A stretch of DNA of 64,000 bases from positions 1 to 64,000 of the forward strand of contig CALDGQ010000041.1 of the NCBI GenBank assembly GCA_937941765.1, read 5' to 3'. Within the stretch, counting starts at the first letter, position 1, and each line of letters opens with the position of its first letter. Under the pieces are notes generated by a model. The model ran no database searches and had not been told where the DNA came from. It saw only the letters and a program-made list of their open reading frames with translations. The stretch is from an uncultured Saprospiraceae bacterium. Lineage in GTDB: Bacteria; Bacteroidota; Bacteroidia; Chitinophagales; Saprospiraceae. Both the position numbers and the translations under genes were made by a program. This document shows, piece by piece, positions 45,798 through 54,164 of this stretch.

Positions 45798-47498
45798 CTA
45801 AGACGCATACTTCCGTTTCCTTCTCCAATTAAATAACAATCCAAATACAAGTAGGAATAATAGTGGTAATCCGATATTAATTAATTGCCAAAATCCTTTT
45901 TCTTTGGTTGCTTTTACGGTGTCCAACATTCTTAATTTCACTTCTTTGGAACGCGCCTCAATCACTCCATTGGTGTCCATCATATATTCCACCGCATTGA
46001 CTAAAAAGTCCTTATTGGCGAATTGATAATTTTCGTATTTATTGTATCCTAGTGGTCGGATTGCATCTTGTGAAGGATCAACTGGATTTTTGATGATGTC
46101 ACCATCTGATACTACCAACATTTTCGTGTCTACACTTTTCGATCGTACTTGCACATTCATTTGTGCTAAACTCGACTTCATATCTTCTGTCACTCGATTT
46201 TCATATAAGGATGGGAAAACACCTTCTAACATCACTGCTAATGGTTGAGGTCCTTTGTTAAATTTAGTTGGATCTGGTTTGTATTTTAGGATTTCAAAAT
46301 TCAATCGGACTGGTATGAACTGCATTCTTGAATATTGAGAAGACTCCAATAAAATAGTTTTCTCAATCGGTGTTTTAGTTTTTATAGTATCAATCGATCC
46401 TGGAAACATTAAATTGATTCGATCCAAATTTTTCGCAACTGGGTGATCACTTTTAGGCGTGGCAACAATGTGATAATACCATGGAAATAAATCTAGTTGT
46501 TTTGCATTTCCAACTTTCCCAATCCCCATTGGAATTCTGGAACATTGTAGATCCAATACTAAATTGGGTTGAATTCGAACACCATATTTATAGAGTTGGT
46601 CTTCCAAATTTAATGGATAATCCATCGGGACATAATTAGCAGTCCGTCGCAAACTATCTAGATGTACATTTAAACGATCGACCAACCAGATGACTTTTCC
46701 ACCATTCATGATGTATTGATCAATTTTGAATTTCTGTTGTTCTGAAAAAGCAATACGTGGTCGTGCGACTATTAAAACATTAACTTCTGGATTGATAACA
46801 ACAATGGAATCTAAATTAATTCTTCCTGTATTATAAAATTGACGCAAAGTAGTTTCAAAATCTCTAGTTTGAATTTCTTCTAATTCTCCATGACCTGTTG
46901 TAAATAATACAGCAGGTTTGCGATTGGTTCTTAGTTTCTGAATGGCATTTGCAATTTTGTATTCCAGAAGTGCTACTGAATTATTCAAGACAACTTCATC
47001 AGGCATTCCTGGTATTTCATTTTCTAACAAATTGACTACATATTCTCTATTTTTGTAGTATAACATTGCATATGGATAAATGAGCTGTTCGGATACTTCA
47101 TTTGAACTTGCCAGTCTTAAATTAATTGGATTAATTCCATACTCTGACAATTGTTGACGACGAGCATTTATTTCATCAACAGTTCCTTCTCCCGGATTGA
47201 CAAATTCATATTCTACATAGCCAGTTTCTGATCTAAAATCATCCAAAACTTCTCGGATAGATGTTTGCAGACGTTTGAATCCAGCTGGAAATTCTCCATC
47301 CAACAATACTTTCACAAAAACTACTTCGTCTACGTTTGCTAATAAATCTTTTGTTGCAGGAGTCAATGTAAATCGTTTGTCTTCTGTCAAGTCAATTTTG
47401 CCATAAAAAGCAGTAGCCAGAATATTGACAAATATTAGGATGCCAATAATCAGTAAAAGCTGAAGTATAGATTTTGTTTTCTTTTTGGAATCTGCCAT
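45798..47498 (-). CDS. gldG: Gliding motility ABC transporter auxiliary protein GldG
   Basis: A 566-residue membrane-anchored protein of the gliding motility ABC transporter. It has an N-terminal helix (about 11-31), a large periplasmic domain and a C-terminal helix (about 541-560, LINIGLPLLFLLVFGLLFN). Typical sequence includes KIDLTEDKRFTLTPATKDLL near the start, VLFTTGHGELEE, and the late MLVVSDGDIIKNPVDPSQD segment. It starts 7 bp after gldF, with gldA two genes upstream. In gliding Bacteroidota the GldAFG transporter is needed for full gliding. The surface role of the domain is not fixed. Confidence 0.92.
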   Translation of the reverse strand: MADSKKKTKSILQLLLIIGILIFVNILATAFYGKIDLTEDKRFTLTPATKDLLANVDEVVFVKVLLDGEFPAGFKRLQTSIREVLDDFRSETGYVEYEFVNPGEGTVDEINARRQQLSEYGINPINLRLASSNEVSEQLIYPYAMLYYKNREYVVNLLENEIPGMPDEVVLNNSVALLEYKIANAIQKLRTNRKPAVLFTTGHGELEEIQTRDFETTLRQFYNTGRINLDSIVVINPEVNVLIVARPRIAFSEQQKFKIDQYIMNGGKVIWLVDRLNVHLDSLRRTANYVPMDYPLNLEDQLYKYGVRIQPNLVLDLQCSRIPMGIGKVGNAKQLDLFPWYYHIVATPKSDHPVAKNLDRINLMFPGSIDTIKTKTPIEKTILLESSQYSRMQFIPVRLNFEILKYKPDPTKFNKGPQPLAVMLEGVFPSLYENRVTEDMKSSLAQMNVQVRSKSVDTKMLVVSDGDIIKNPVDPSQDAIRPLGYNKYENYQFANKDFLVNAVEYMMDTNGVIEARSKEVKLRMLDTVKATKEKGFWQLINIGLPLLFLLVFGLLFNWRRKRKYAS

Positions 47499-47505
47499 TA
47501 TCTTG

Positions 47506-48237
47506 TTACCATTTTCTACGTTCCATAACTGTCAAAGTACCAAACAGGAACAGGATGATGAGTGAAATAAAATATATAATATCTCTAGAGTCGATAATGC
47601 CGCGACTGATTGAATTGTAGTGATAATCGATTCCAATCATTTGAACTATGTCATCTGTTTTTCCAAAAAAGATCGGCAATTTGCTTAAAAAACTAAATGC
47701 CCAGAAAAACAAAAAGCAAATAAAGACTGCTAACAAAAATGAAACAATCTGATTATCGGTCAATGAAGATGCAAATATGCCGATTGCAACAAACGCTGCA
47801 CTTAAAAATATCAGTCCTATATAAGACCCCATGATTGCTCCAGAATCTAAATTCCCTTTAGGTGCACCTAATTGATGAATGGTATAGTAATAGATTAAGG
47901 TTGGAACTAAAGCGAAAACAACCAAGGCCAAACTCGCAAAGTATTTTCCCAAGATAATTTCCATATCATGCAATGGACGAGTTGCCAACAATTCTATCGT
48001 TCCACTTTGATTTTCTTCTGCAAATGTCCGCATCGTAATTGCTGGAATCAAAAACATAAAGATAACGGGTGCCAAGCTAAACAACTGATCCAGTGTCGCA
48101 AATTTATATTCTAACAATGAAGAATCGGGAAATACCCACATCATCAATCCCAAAAAAACAAGGAACACACCAATCACAATGTATCCAATCAGGGAACTAA
48201 AAAACGTATTGATTTCTTTTAGGAAAATTCCTATCAT
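47506..48237 (-). CDS. gldF: Gliding motility ABC transporter permease GldF
   Basis: A 243-residue six-helix ABC-2 type permease. The N-terminal segment IFLKEINTFFSSLIGYIVIGVFLV and the loop TMRTFAEENQSGTIELLATRPLHDMEIILGKY are characteristic of GldF. The start overlaps the upstream gene by 4 bp, and gldG follows 7 bp later, so GldA (ATPase), GldF and GldG form one transporter. The substrate is not known. Confidence 0.92.
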   Translation of the reverse strand: MIGIFLKEINTFFSSLIGYIVIGVFLVFLGLMMWVFPDSSLLEYKFATLDQLFSLAPVIFMFLIPAITMRTFAEENQSGTIELLATRPLHDMEIILGKYFASLALVVFALVPTLIYYYTIHQLGAPKGNLDSGAIMGSYIGLIFLSAAFVAIGIFASSLTDNQIVSFLLAVFICFLFFWAFSFLSKLPIFFGKTDDIVQMIGIDYHYNSISRGIIDSRDIIYFISLIILFLFGTLTVMERRKW

Positions 48238-48920
48238 TTCTCTTTGGTTTTGGCTGTCGTTTTATTGACTAGCACTTCATTTCTATCATTATATATCAAC
48301 AAACATTTGAATAATTTTTCAGACACTTCCTCTTCCTTTAAATTAGTTAAGGATGCCATCAATTGCACATCATCTTTTATCCAATGTTTGAAATTTTCAA
48401 CTTTAAAATATTCGATCATTCCATCTTCTAAACGCAGCATCATTTCATTCCTAACCGTCTCAGTAACAGATACTTCTGCTGTTCTGAAAGGCGCTTTTGT
48501 TAATGGATTATAAGCAGAAATAGCAGCAGTTTTGGGCTGTTCTTCATCATAAGTGAAGTAACAGATTTTTCCTCTCACGCGCATTCCTGCAAATCTTTCT
48601 AACACTTCATTTTCAAGATTCAAATTAATATATGGAACGCCGTCTATGCTAAAACCCCATACATTTTCTAAGTTTTTGTCTGCTGCAACGATGTAAAATA
48701 TCTTTTCCGATTTTGCTGTAAAAGTCAATGGATTTTGAAATAAATTCACGCTCACTTCACTCCACTTATAAACTGGTTTATTATTTTTAAAATCCTCAAA
48801 ACTCAGATATATGCCATCTTCAAACAAATAATTTTTTGTCATCACTTCCTGCTCTTGTGCATTCAACGAAAAACCTTGAAAAATAAAAAGCAGTATTGTT
48901 ATGTAAATGATTTTTTTCAC
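48234..48920 (-). CDS. Exported protein encoded between gldA and gldF, unknown function
   Basis: A 228-residue protein with a signal peptide (MKKIIYITILLFIFQGFSLNAQ) and a mature part with EDGIYLSFEDFKNNKPVYKWSE. A beta-rich segment (FSIDGVPYINLNLENEVLERFAGMRVRGKICYFTY) and a basic tail follow. It uses a GTG start at 48920 that overlaps the gldA stop (GTGA) and itself overlaps gldF by 4 bp, so it is translated as part of the gld operon. Its insertion between ATPase and permease suggests a dedicated periplasmic or surface accessory. No named family is recognised. Confidence 0.75.
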   Translation of the reverse strand: MKKIIYITILLFIFQGFSLNAQEQEVMTKNYLFEDGIYLSFEDFKNNKPVYKWSEVSVNLFQNPLTFTAKSEKIFYIVAADKNLENVWGFSIDGVPYINLNLENEVLERFAGMRVRGKICYFTYDEEQPKTAAISAYNPLTKAPFRTAEVSVTETVRNEMMLRLEDGMIEYFKVENFKHWIKDDVQLMASLTNLKEEEVSEKLFKCLLIYNDRNEVLVNKTTAKTKEK

Positions 48921-49834
48921 TTATCCGCTTTGTAAGTTAATTCCTGGAAAACATCTTCAACGCTTGAAACCTCTTTTTTCATTTCCAATAATGTCAATTG
49001 ATTCGCTACAGCAAAATCAAAAATGTCTTTTCTAAAATCAGTATCTGAATTGGCAAATAATTCGAATTGCTTATCATTTATTTTTTTAACATCATCTACC
49101 CCACTGATATTTTTCAATCTCGCGATATCCGCTTTTTGCAAAAACTCAACCGTCACCATTGTTTTGTTAGAAATTCTATTTTGCAATGCAGCTATTGGAT
49201 CATCTGCCACAATTTTTCCTCGATTGATAATCAAAACACGATCACAAAGTTGTTGAACTTCTTGCATGATGTGTGTTGAAAAAATCACCGTTTTCTCTTT
49301 TCCCAATTGTTTGATAAGGCTACGTATTTCGACCAATTGATTTGGGTCCAATCCGGAAGTAGGTTCGTCTAAAATCAAGACATCTGGATCGTGCAACATC
49401 GCTTGAGCCAACCCGACTCTTTGTCGATATCCTTTGGATAAAGCACCGATTAATTTCTTCTGTTCCAACTCAAGACCCGTCAATTCTATCAATTCATCTA
49501 TCCGTTTTTTAGCTGGACGAATTTTATGTAGCCTTGCAAAAAAGCGGAGATATTCGCGAACATACATACTTTTATAAAGCGGATTATGCTCCGGTAAATA
49601 GCCGATATGATGACGTACATCAATGGGATTTTTCTCTACATCAAAACCACAAACTTCAGCACTTCCTTGGGATTGCGGTATAAAGCAGGTCAAAATCTTC
49701 ATCGTTGTAGTCTTTCCGGCACCGTTTGGTCCAAGAAAACCGAGTACTTCTCCTTTCTTAGCTTCAAATGAGATCTCATCAACTGCTCGTTGACTCCCAT
49801 AGATTTTTGTTAACTGATTGACTTTTACTGACAT
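48917..49834 (-). CDS. gldA: Gliding motility ABC transporter ATP-binding protein GldA
   Basis: A 305-residue ABC ATPase. Walker A GPNGAGKT is at 35-42, Walker B LILDEPTSGLDPN lies after the family-typical ALSKGYRQRVG signature, and the switch His is in STHIMQEV. The C-terminal extension (LQNRISNKTMVTVEFLQKAD to the end) is typical of GldA-like proteins. It energises the GldF permease. It starts MSVKVNQLTKIYG, 343 bp from the divergent DUF547 lipoprotein gene. Confidence 0.92.
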   Translation of the reverse strand: MSVKVNQLTKIYGSQRAVDEISFEAKKGEVLGFLGPNGAGKTTTMKILTCFIPQSQGSAEVCGFDVEKNPIDVRHHIGYLPEHNPLYKSMYVREYLRFFARLHKIRPAKKRIDELIELTGLELEQKKLIGALSKGYRQRVGLAQAMLHDPDVLILDEPTSGLDPNQLVEIRSLIKQLGKEKTVIFSTHIMQEVQQLCDRVLIINRGKIVADDPIAALQNRISNKTMVTVEFLQKADIARLKNISGVDDVKKINDKQFELFANSDTDFRKDIFDFAVANQLTLLEMKKEVSSVEDVFQELTYKADK

Positions 49835-50176
49835 AGGTAGTTTATCAAAGGTGCAAATTTAAGCCAAAAAATGAGTTAAAGCTGATAAATTGCACTTAAA
49901 TTGTTTCTCTTGCTGAATAAATCTAAGCAAATCATAAATTGAATCAAAGAGAAATAAAACGTTTGGCTTTATGATATATTTCAAAATGTTCACACACTCA
50001 TTCCAATTGAATCTTCAAGTAGCAAAGTGTAGTGCTTACTCATTTATTATCTGTATTAATTTTTTGTTAATAATGTCTTACTTACAACAGTATTAAAAAA
50101 ATACGACAACAATATTTTTGTCAAATGGGTTACCTATCTTTATCGTTATCTTTATAGTCTACAAAATTCCACAATA
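49835..50176. other. AT-rich divergent intergenic region between gldA and the DUF547 lipoprotein
   Basis: No supported gene is seen in these 342 bases. A 41-codon frame at 49971-50096 looks like chance. Candidate -7 elements near 50138-50156 (TATCTTTA, twice) face the DUF547 gene but lack a correctly spaced -33, so no promoter is called. Confidence 0.4.
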
Positions 50177-51367
50177 ATGAAAAAATCGTCATTCCTATTA
50201 ATTGGCTTTTTAGCAATCTTCTTTATTTCATGTGCTTCCGATAGTACCGATACTTCAACTATCAAAACACCAAAAGTTGAAACAACTGGTGTTGCAAATG
50301 AAGTTTCAAAAGTTCTAGTAGATAGTAAAGAAGCCATTGGTGCATCTGCGGACAATCTCATTCCTAGTGATGAAAAAGTGGATGAAACGGTTGATAAAGT
50401 TGCGGACAAATTGAAAGGAATTTTGAAGAAAGGAAAAAAAGAGGTCACAGAAGAAATCAAGAAAAAAGCGGAGGTTGTAACTAAGAAAGCTGATAAAGCA
50501 GTTGAAAATATTGCTAAAAAATCAGAAGAGATTGGTCAACAAATCGAAACGAAAATTGAAAAAGCTGCTACTCAAGTTGAAGAAAAAATCGATGTAGCCA
50601 TTGAGTCCATTCCGGAACCAACTGTTCCGCCTGCTGAAACAAAACCAGCTCCAAAACCAAAACCAGAACCGAAAATAACGCCAACTAAAGATATTGTCAC
50701 CAAAAAAGTGTGGGGCAAAAATGACAAACCAAATCATGATTATTTTGATGCGTTGTTACAAAAATATGTGTCCGGTGATGGTACCGTTAACTACAAAGGT
50801 TTCAAAGCGGATGATCATAAGTTGGAGGATTATTTAAGCCAATTAAAAAATAATCCAGTTCATCCTGATTGGTCAAGAAATGAAAAATTGGCGTACTGGA
50901 TTAATGCTTACAATGCTTTTACGATTAAATTAATTGTAGATAATTATCCGATCAAATCGATTACAAAATTGGAAGGTGGCAAACCATGGGATAAAAAATG
51001 GATAAAATTAGGTGATAAAACCTATTCACTTAACAATATCGAAAATGACATTATTCGTCCACAATTCAAGGAACCAAGAATTCATTTTGCAGTCAACTGT
51101 GCTGCCAAGTCTTGTCCGCCTTTAAGTAATGCTGTATGGACTGCTTCGAATTTGGAATCGAAATTTGAGAAGGCAACAAAGAAATTTATCAATAATAGTC
51201 GATACAATACAATTGATAAAAACAGTGCTTCTGTTTCAAAAATTTTCGATTGGTATAAAGAAGATTTTGGTGATCTAAGTGCTTACTTGAATAAGTATTC
51301 TGATACACAATTAAAAAAAGGTGGGAAAATTAAGTTTATGGAGTATGATTGGGGGTTGAATGAGTAA
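50177..51367 (+). CDS. DUF547 domain lipoprotein with helical coiled N-region
   Basis: A 396-residue lipoprotein (lipobox FFISC, Cys19). The mature N-terminal part (about 45-150) is a run of Lys/Glu/Ala/Val heptad-like helices, as in KLKGILKKGKKEVTEEIKKK and IETKIEKAATQVEEKIDV. A Pro-rich linker (VPPAETKPAPKPKPEPK) follows. The C-terminal DUF547 domain (about 185-390) holds LAYWINAYNAFTIKLI, IHFAVNCAAKSCPPL and FDWYKEDFG; the conserved Cys and His are in IHFAVNCAAKSCP. DUF547 function is unestablished. The helical repeat region suggests envelope spanning or lipid contact. Confidence 0.85.
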   Translation: MKKSSFLLIGFLAIFFISCASDSTDTSTIKTPKVETTGVANEVSKVLVDSKEAIGASADNLIPSDEKVDETVDKVADKLKGILKKGKKEVTEEIKKKAEVVTKKADKAVENIAKKSEEIGQQIETKIEKAATQVEEKIDVAIESIPEPTVPPAETKPAPKPKPEPKITPTKDIVTKKVWGKNDKPNHDYFDALLQKYVSGDGTVNYKGFKADDHKLEDYLSQLKNNPVHPDWSRNEKLAYWINAYNAFTIKLIVDNYPIKSITKLEGGKPWDKKWIKLGDKTYSLNNIENDIIRPQFKEPRIHFAVNCAAKSCPPLSNAVWTASNLESKFEKATKKFINNSRYNTIDKNSASVSKIFDWYKEDFGDLSAYLNKYSDTQLKKGGKIKFMEYDWGLNE

Positions 51368-51379
51368 CGTGAATTAGTG

Positions 51380-51589
51380 CGACCTCTCTGAGGTCGAAAA
51401 CGAATAATTGACATTATTCTAATGTAGTATAACCGCTCTGCGGTTATTAAATTCTTTAAATAAAACTTTGTGTTACCAATCAGATCAAGTCGTTGCTAAT
51501 GCCAAAAACAAATTTTCGGATGAGACCACAGAGTGGTCCTACTTTGTCAGATTAATATTTAATTGGGTCATCCGACCCTAGCAGGGTCG
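51380..51589. repeat. Cluster of four short REP-like hairpins
   Basis: Four perfect short palindromes of one design (6-7 bp stem, 3-base loop) lie within 210 bp: CGACCTC-TCT-GAGGTCG (51380-51396), AACCGC-TCT-GCGGTT (51431-51445), GACCAC-AGA-GTGGTC (51524-51538) and CGACCCT-AGC-AGGGTCG (51573-51589). A fifth, CCCCT-CA-AGGGG, is at 51662-51673. They fill the gap between two genes. Confidence 0.75.
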
Positions 51590-51712
51590 AATTACTTTGC
51601 TATAAAACGCCAATAAATTGAATTAATGCATTAGCAATCAATGAGTGTTTCACCTCTAAATCCCCTCAAGGGGAACAGTATTTATTCAACCTTAAAGAAA
51701 AACTACCTAATA

Positions 51713-52195
51713 ATGAAACATTATACTTACATAATATTTCTTAGTTTATTCTACTGCAGTTGTAACACTGAACCTACAAATTCAACAAATAATTTATCAA
51801 CAAATCAAACGTCAATTTCATCATCCGCTATCCTAATTTTCAAAAAAGAAAAACAGCTAGAAATTTGGAATGATGGAGCTAAAATAAATACCTATCCAAT
51901 CAATTTAGATTCAAAATTTCCAATAGGTGAATTTGAAGCAACTAATTCTAAAAAAGGAATTAAGATTCATTTTCCAAATCAATTTTATAAAGAAAAAAGC
52001 TACCAAATAGATTTTGATCCCATAATTAAGGTGACAAAAAATGAATTTATCGAAATAGATTTAACAAATATTCCTATCCTAGTCTTTCCAAATGATGCAA
52101 GAAATGGACAATCCTTTGTCGCCAGTTTTTCAAGTCCGCATTGGATGTGTGAAATATATGCTAAAATGAACCTGTATTTGCTAGAATACAATTAA
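51713..52195 (+). CDS. Small lipoprotein, possibly related to YkuD-like domain N-region
   Basis: A 160-residue protein from ATG 51713 (MKHYTYIIFLSLFYCSCNTEP). The frame extends upstream to 51641 but the extra residues come from palindromic non-coding sequence. A lipoprotein signal is likely (Cys15 or Cys17), followed by a Ser/Thr/Asn-rich linker. The sequence ILIFKKEKQLEIWNDGAKIN then PIGEFEATNSK vaguely resembles the start of L,D-transpeptidase (YkuD) domains, but the catalytic HxxxSHGC part is absent. It may be unrelated. Function unknown. Confidence 0.6.
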   Translation: MKHYTYIIFLSLFYCSCNTEPTNSTNNLSTNQTSISSSAILIFKKEKQLEIWNDGAKINTYPINLDSKFPIGEFEATNSKKGIKIHFPNQFYKEKSYQIDFDPIIKVTKNEFIEIDLTNIPILVFPNDARNGQSFVASFSSPHWMCEIYAKMNLYLLEYN

Positions 52196-52238
52196 TGTTC
52201 TAAATTGAGAAGGCTAATTAAACTTCATAAAAGCTAGC

Positions 52239-54164
52239 ATGACACAAATGCGCAAACTATTATTTCTTCTCTTACTTTTTTCCGCAAATAATTTGTTGGC
52301 ACAACAGCCGTTTGTCTGCAATGGTGATTATTATCTGACCTCCACTGCTGGAAATACAACTGTTTATAAAGTTGAGATTGATATCAATGGAGATGCTACT
52401 TTTAATGCGCTTCCGAATACAGTTGGGTTGGTTGTCAATGCGATTGGTTATCGGACAGCAGACAATTTTATTTATTCTATCAATACCAATAATAATGATT
52501 TGTATAGAATTGATGCCAGTGGAGATGGGACTTTTATCGACAATTTAGATCTGCCGAATTCTCATAATTTTTATGGCGCAGATTTTACGGCTGATGGAAA
52601 ATTTATGGTATTCATTGGAACTAGTATCTTTGCTGGAAGTAATTTGTTAGCATTTGTTGATTTTGAAGCTGGTGGATTTCCAGTGACATTGGTCAATCTT
52701 TCCAATGCTGGTAACACACAAGTTACAGATATCGCGTTTAATCCGATTACCAACCTTTTGTATGGATATGATAGTGACAATGATCGCATGATAGTGATTG
52801 ACCCAGACACTGGAGAAATGACAACTGGTTTTCCTGGCAATCAAGTTGCTCCACGAATTGGTGCAGTATTTTTTGATTCGTTTGGTGGACTATATGGCTA
52901 CGGTGGTCCTAATGGTAGTGTGTTATACGAAATCGATCCAGAAACTGGAATTGTTGCTATTGCTGCCAATGGACCAAGTTCATCCAACAAGGATGGTTGC
53001 TCATGTCCGTATACTGTTAGATTAAATAAATTGGTAGAACCATTGGAAACAACTCCTTGTACTGAGGTTACTTATTATTTCGCGATTGCCAATGTTTCTT
53101 CTGTGACTCAAACTGGTGTTACATTGGAAGATCAATTGCCACCTGATTTATTGATAACAGAAATTATTAGCAATCCTTATGGAGGAACTGTTGTTAGTGG
53201 GGTCAACACAGATTTGCTTTCCATATCAGATATGGTGATTCCTCCAGGATTTGATACGCTTGCTATTAAAGTGGAAGTAAGTGAAGATGCCGTAGGTATT
53301 TATAAAAATCAAGCTCGTTTAGAAAATGTGCCTTTATTGTTAAGTCAAGCTATGGTTTCTGACAATCCGTTGACAAGTGCAACAAATGATTCAACGGTAC
53401 TAAATGTTGTTGGTCTTAATGAACCACTTTCCATTAATGAATATGGCATTTGTTTTTCTGAAACTTTGACGTTGCAATCGGATCAAGTTGCAACGGATTA
53501 TTTATGGAATACTGGTGAGACCACTTCATCTATTGAAGTAACAGAAGCTGGATATTATTGGTTGGATATTTCAAATAGTTGTCAAACCATACGAGATTCA
53601 TTTAAAGTGGTAGTATCAGATGAATTCTTTGTTTTTCTTCCAAATGATGTGACGATAGATTTGGGCGAAACGGTATTTGTAAATGTCAATGAAACTTCAT
53701 CCAATCCTGTCACCTATTTATGGACCGAATCAGGTGATGACTCCATTTTGAATTGTACGGATTGTGAAAGCCAAACAATAATGCCACTACGTGATGTTAT
53801 GTTACATATGGAAGTGCGTGATATTTATGATTGCGTTGCTACTGATTCTATGTTCATCCAAGTAATTCCGAATTACAATATATATGTCCCAAATATTTTC
53901 AGCCCAAATCAAGATGGTTATAATGATATCTTTTCCGTATTTGGAACGGAAGGAACGAAGGTTAATGTATTTCGTATTTTTGACCGTTGGGGATCTTTAT
54001 TGCATGAATCTTATGATGGATTTGTAAATTCCACAGATCATGGATGGGATGGTGTTTATAAAGGACAATTATTAAATGATGCTGTTTTTGCTTGGTATGC
54101 AGAAGTTGAATTTTTGGATGGTGAAATAAAATTATTAAAAGGAGATATAACTTTGATTAGATGA
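52239..54164 (+). CDS. Secreted protein with T9SS type B (gliding-motility-associated) C-terminal domain
   Basis: A 641-residue exported protein with a signal peptide ending near NNLLAQQ. Residues about 30-260 look like a propeller of the lactonase/NHL sort (repeats such as TDIAFNPITNLLYGYDSDNDR and FFDSFGGLYGYGG). A DUF11-like conserved-repeat domain follows (EVTYYFAIANVSSVTQTGVTLEDQLPPD), and another beta domain precedes the type B sorting domain (NIYVPNIFSPNQDGYNDIFSVF... to ...KGDITLIR). It is likely a T9SS-exported surface protein. An alternative start is ATG 52248. Its stop overlaps the next gene by 4 bp, an unusual link with a metabolic enzyme. Confidence 0.87.
   Translation: MTQMRKLLFLLLLFSANNLLAQQPFVCNGDYYLTSTAGNTTVYKVEIDINGDATFNALPNTVGLVVNAIGYRTADNFIYSINTNNNDLYRIDASGDGTFIDNLDLPNSHNFYGADFTADGKFMVFIGTSIFAGSNLLAFVDFEAGGFPVTLVNLSNAGNTQVTDIAFNPITNLLYGYDSDNDRMIVIDPDTGEMTTGFPGNQVAPRIGAVFFDSFGGLYGYGGPNGSVLYEIDPETGIVAIAANGPSSSNKDGCSCPYTVRLNKLVEPLETTPCTEVTYYFAIANVSSVTQTGVTLEDQLPPDLLITEIISNPYGGTVVSGVNTDLLSISDMVIPPGFDTLAIKVEVSEDAVGIYKNQARLENVPLLLSQAMVSDNPLTSATNDSTVLNVVGLNEPLSINEYGICFSETLTLQSDQVATDYLWNTGETTSSIEVTEAGYYWLDISNSCQTIRDSFKVVVSDEFFVFLPNDVTIDLGETVFVNVNETSSNPVTYLWTESGDDSILNCTDCESQTIMPLRDVMLHMEVRDIYDCVATDSMFIQVIPNYNIYVPNIFSPNQDGYNDIFSVFGTEGTKVNVFRIFDRWGSLLHESYDGFVNSTDHGWDGVYKGQLLNDAVFAWYAEVEFLDGEIKLLKGDITLIR

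Noticed and set aside
49971-50096. 41-codon frame between gldA and the DUF547 gene
   Set aside because: Composition and A/T content fit chance; there is no homologue-like motif.
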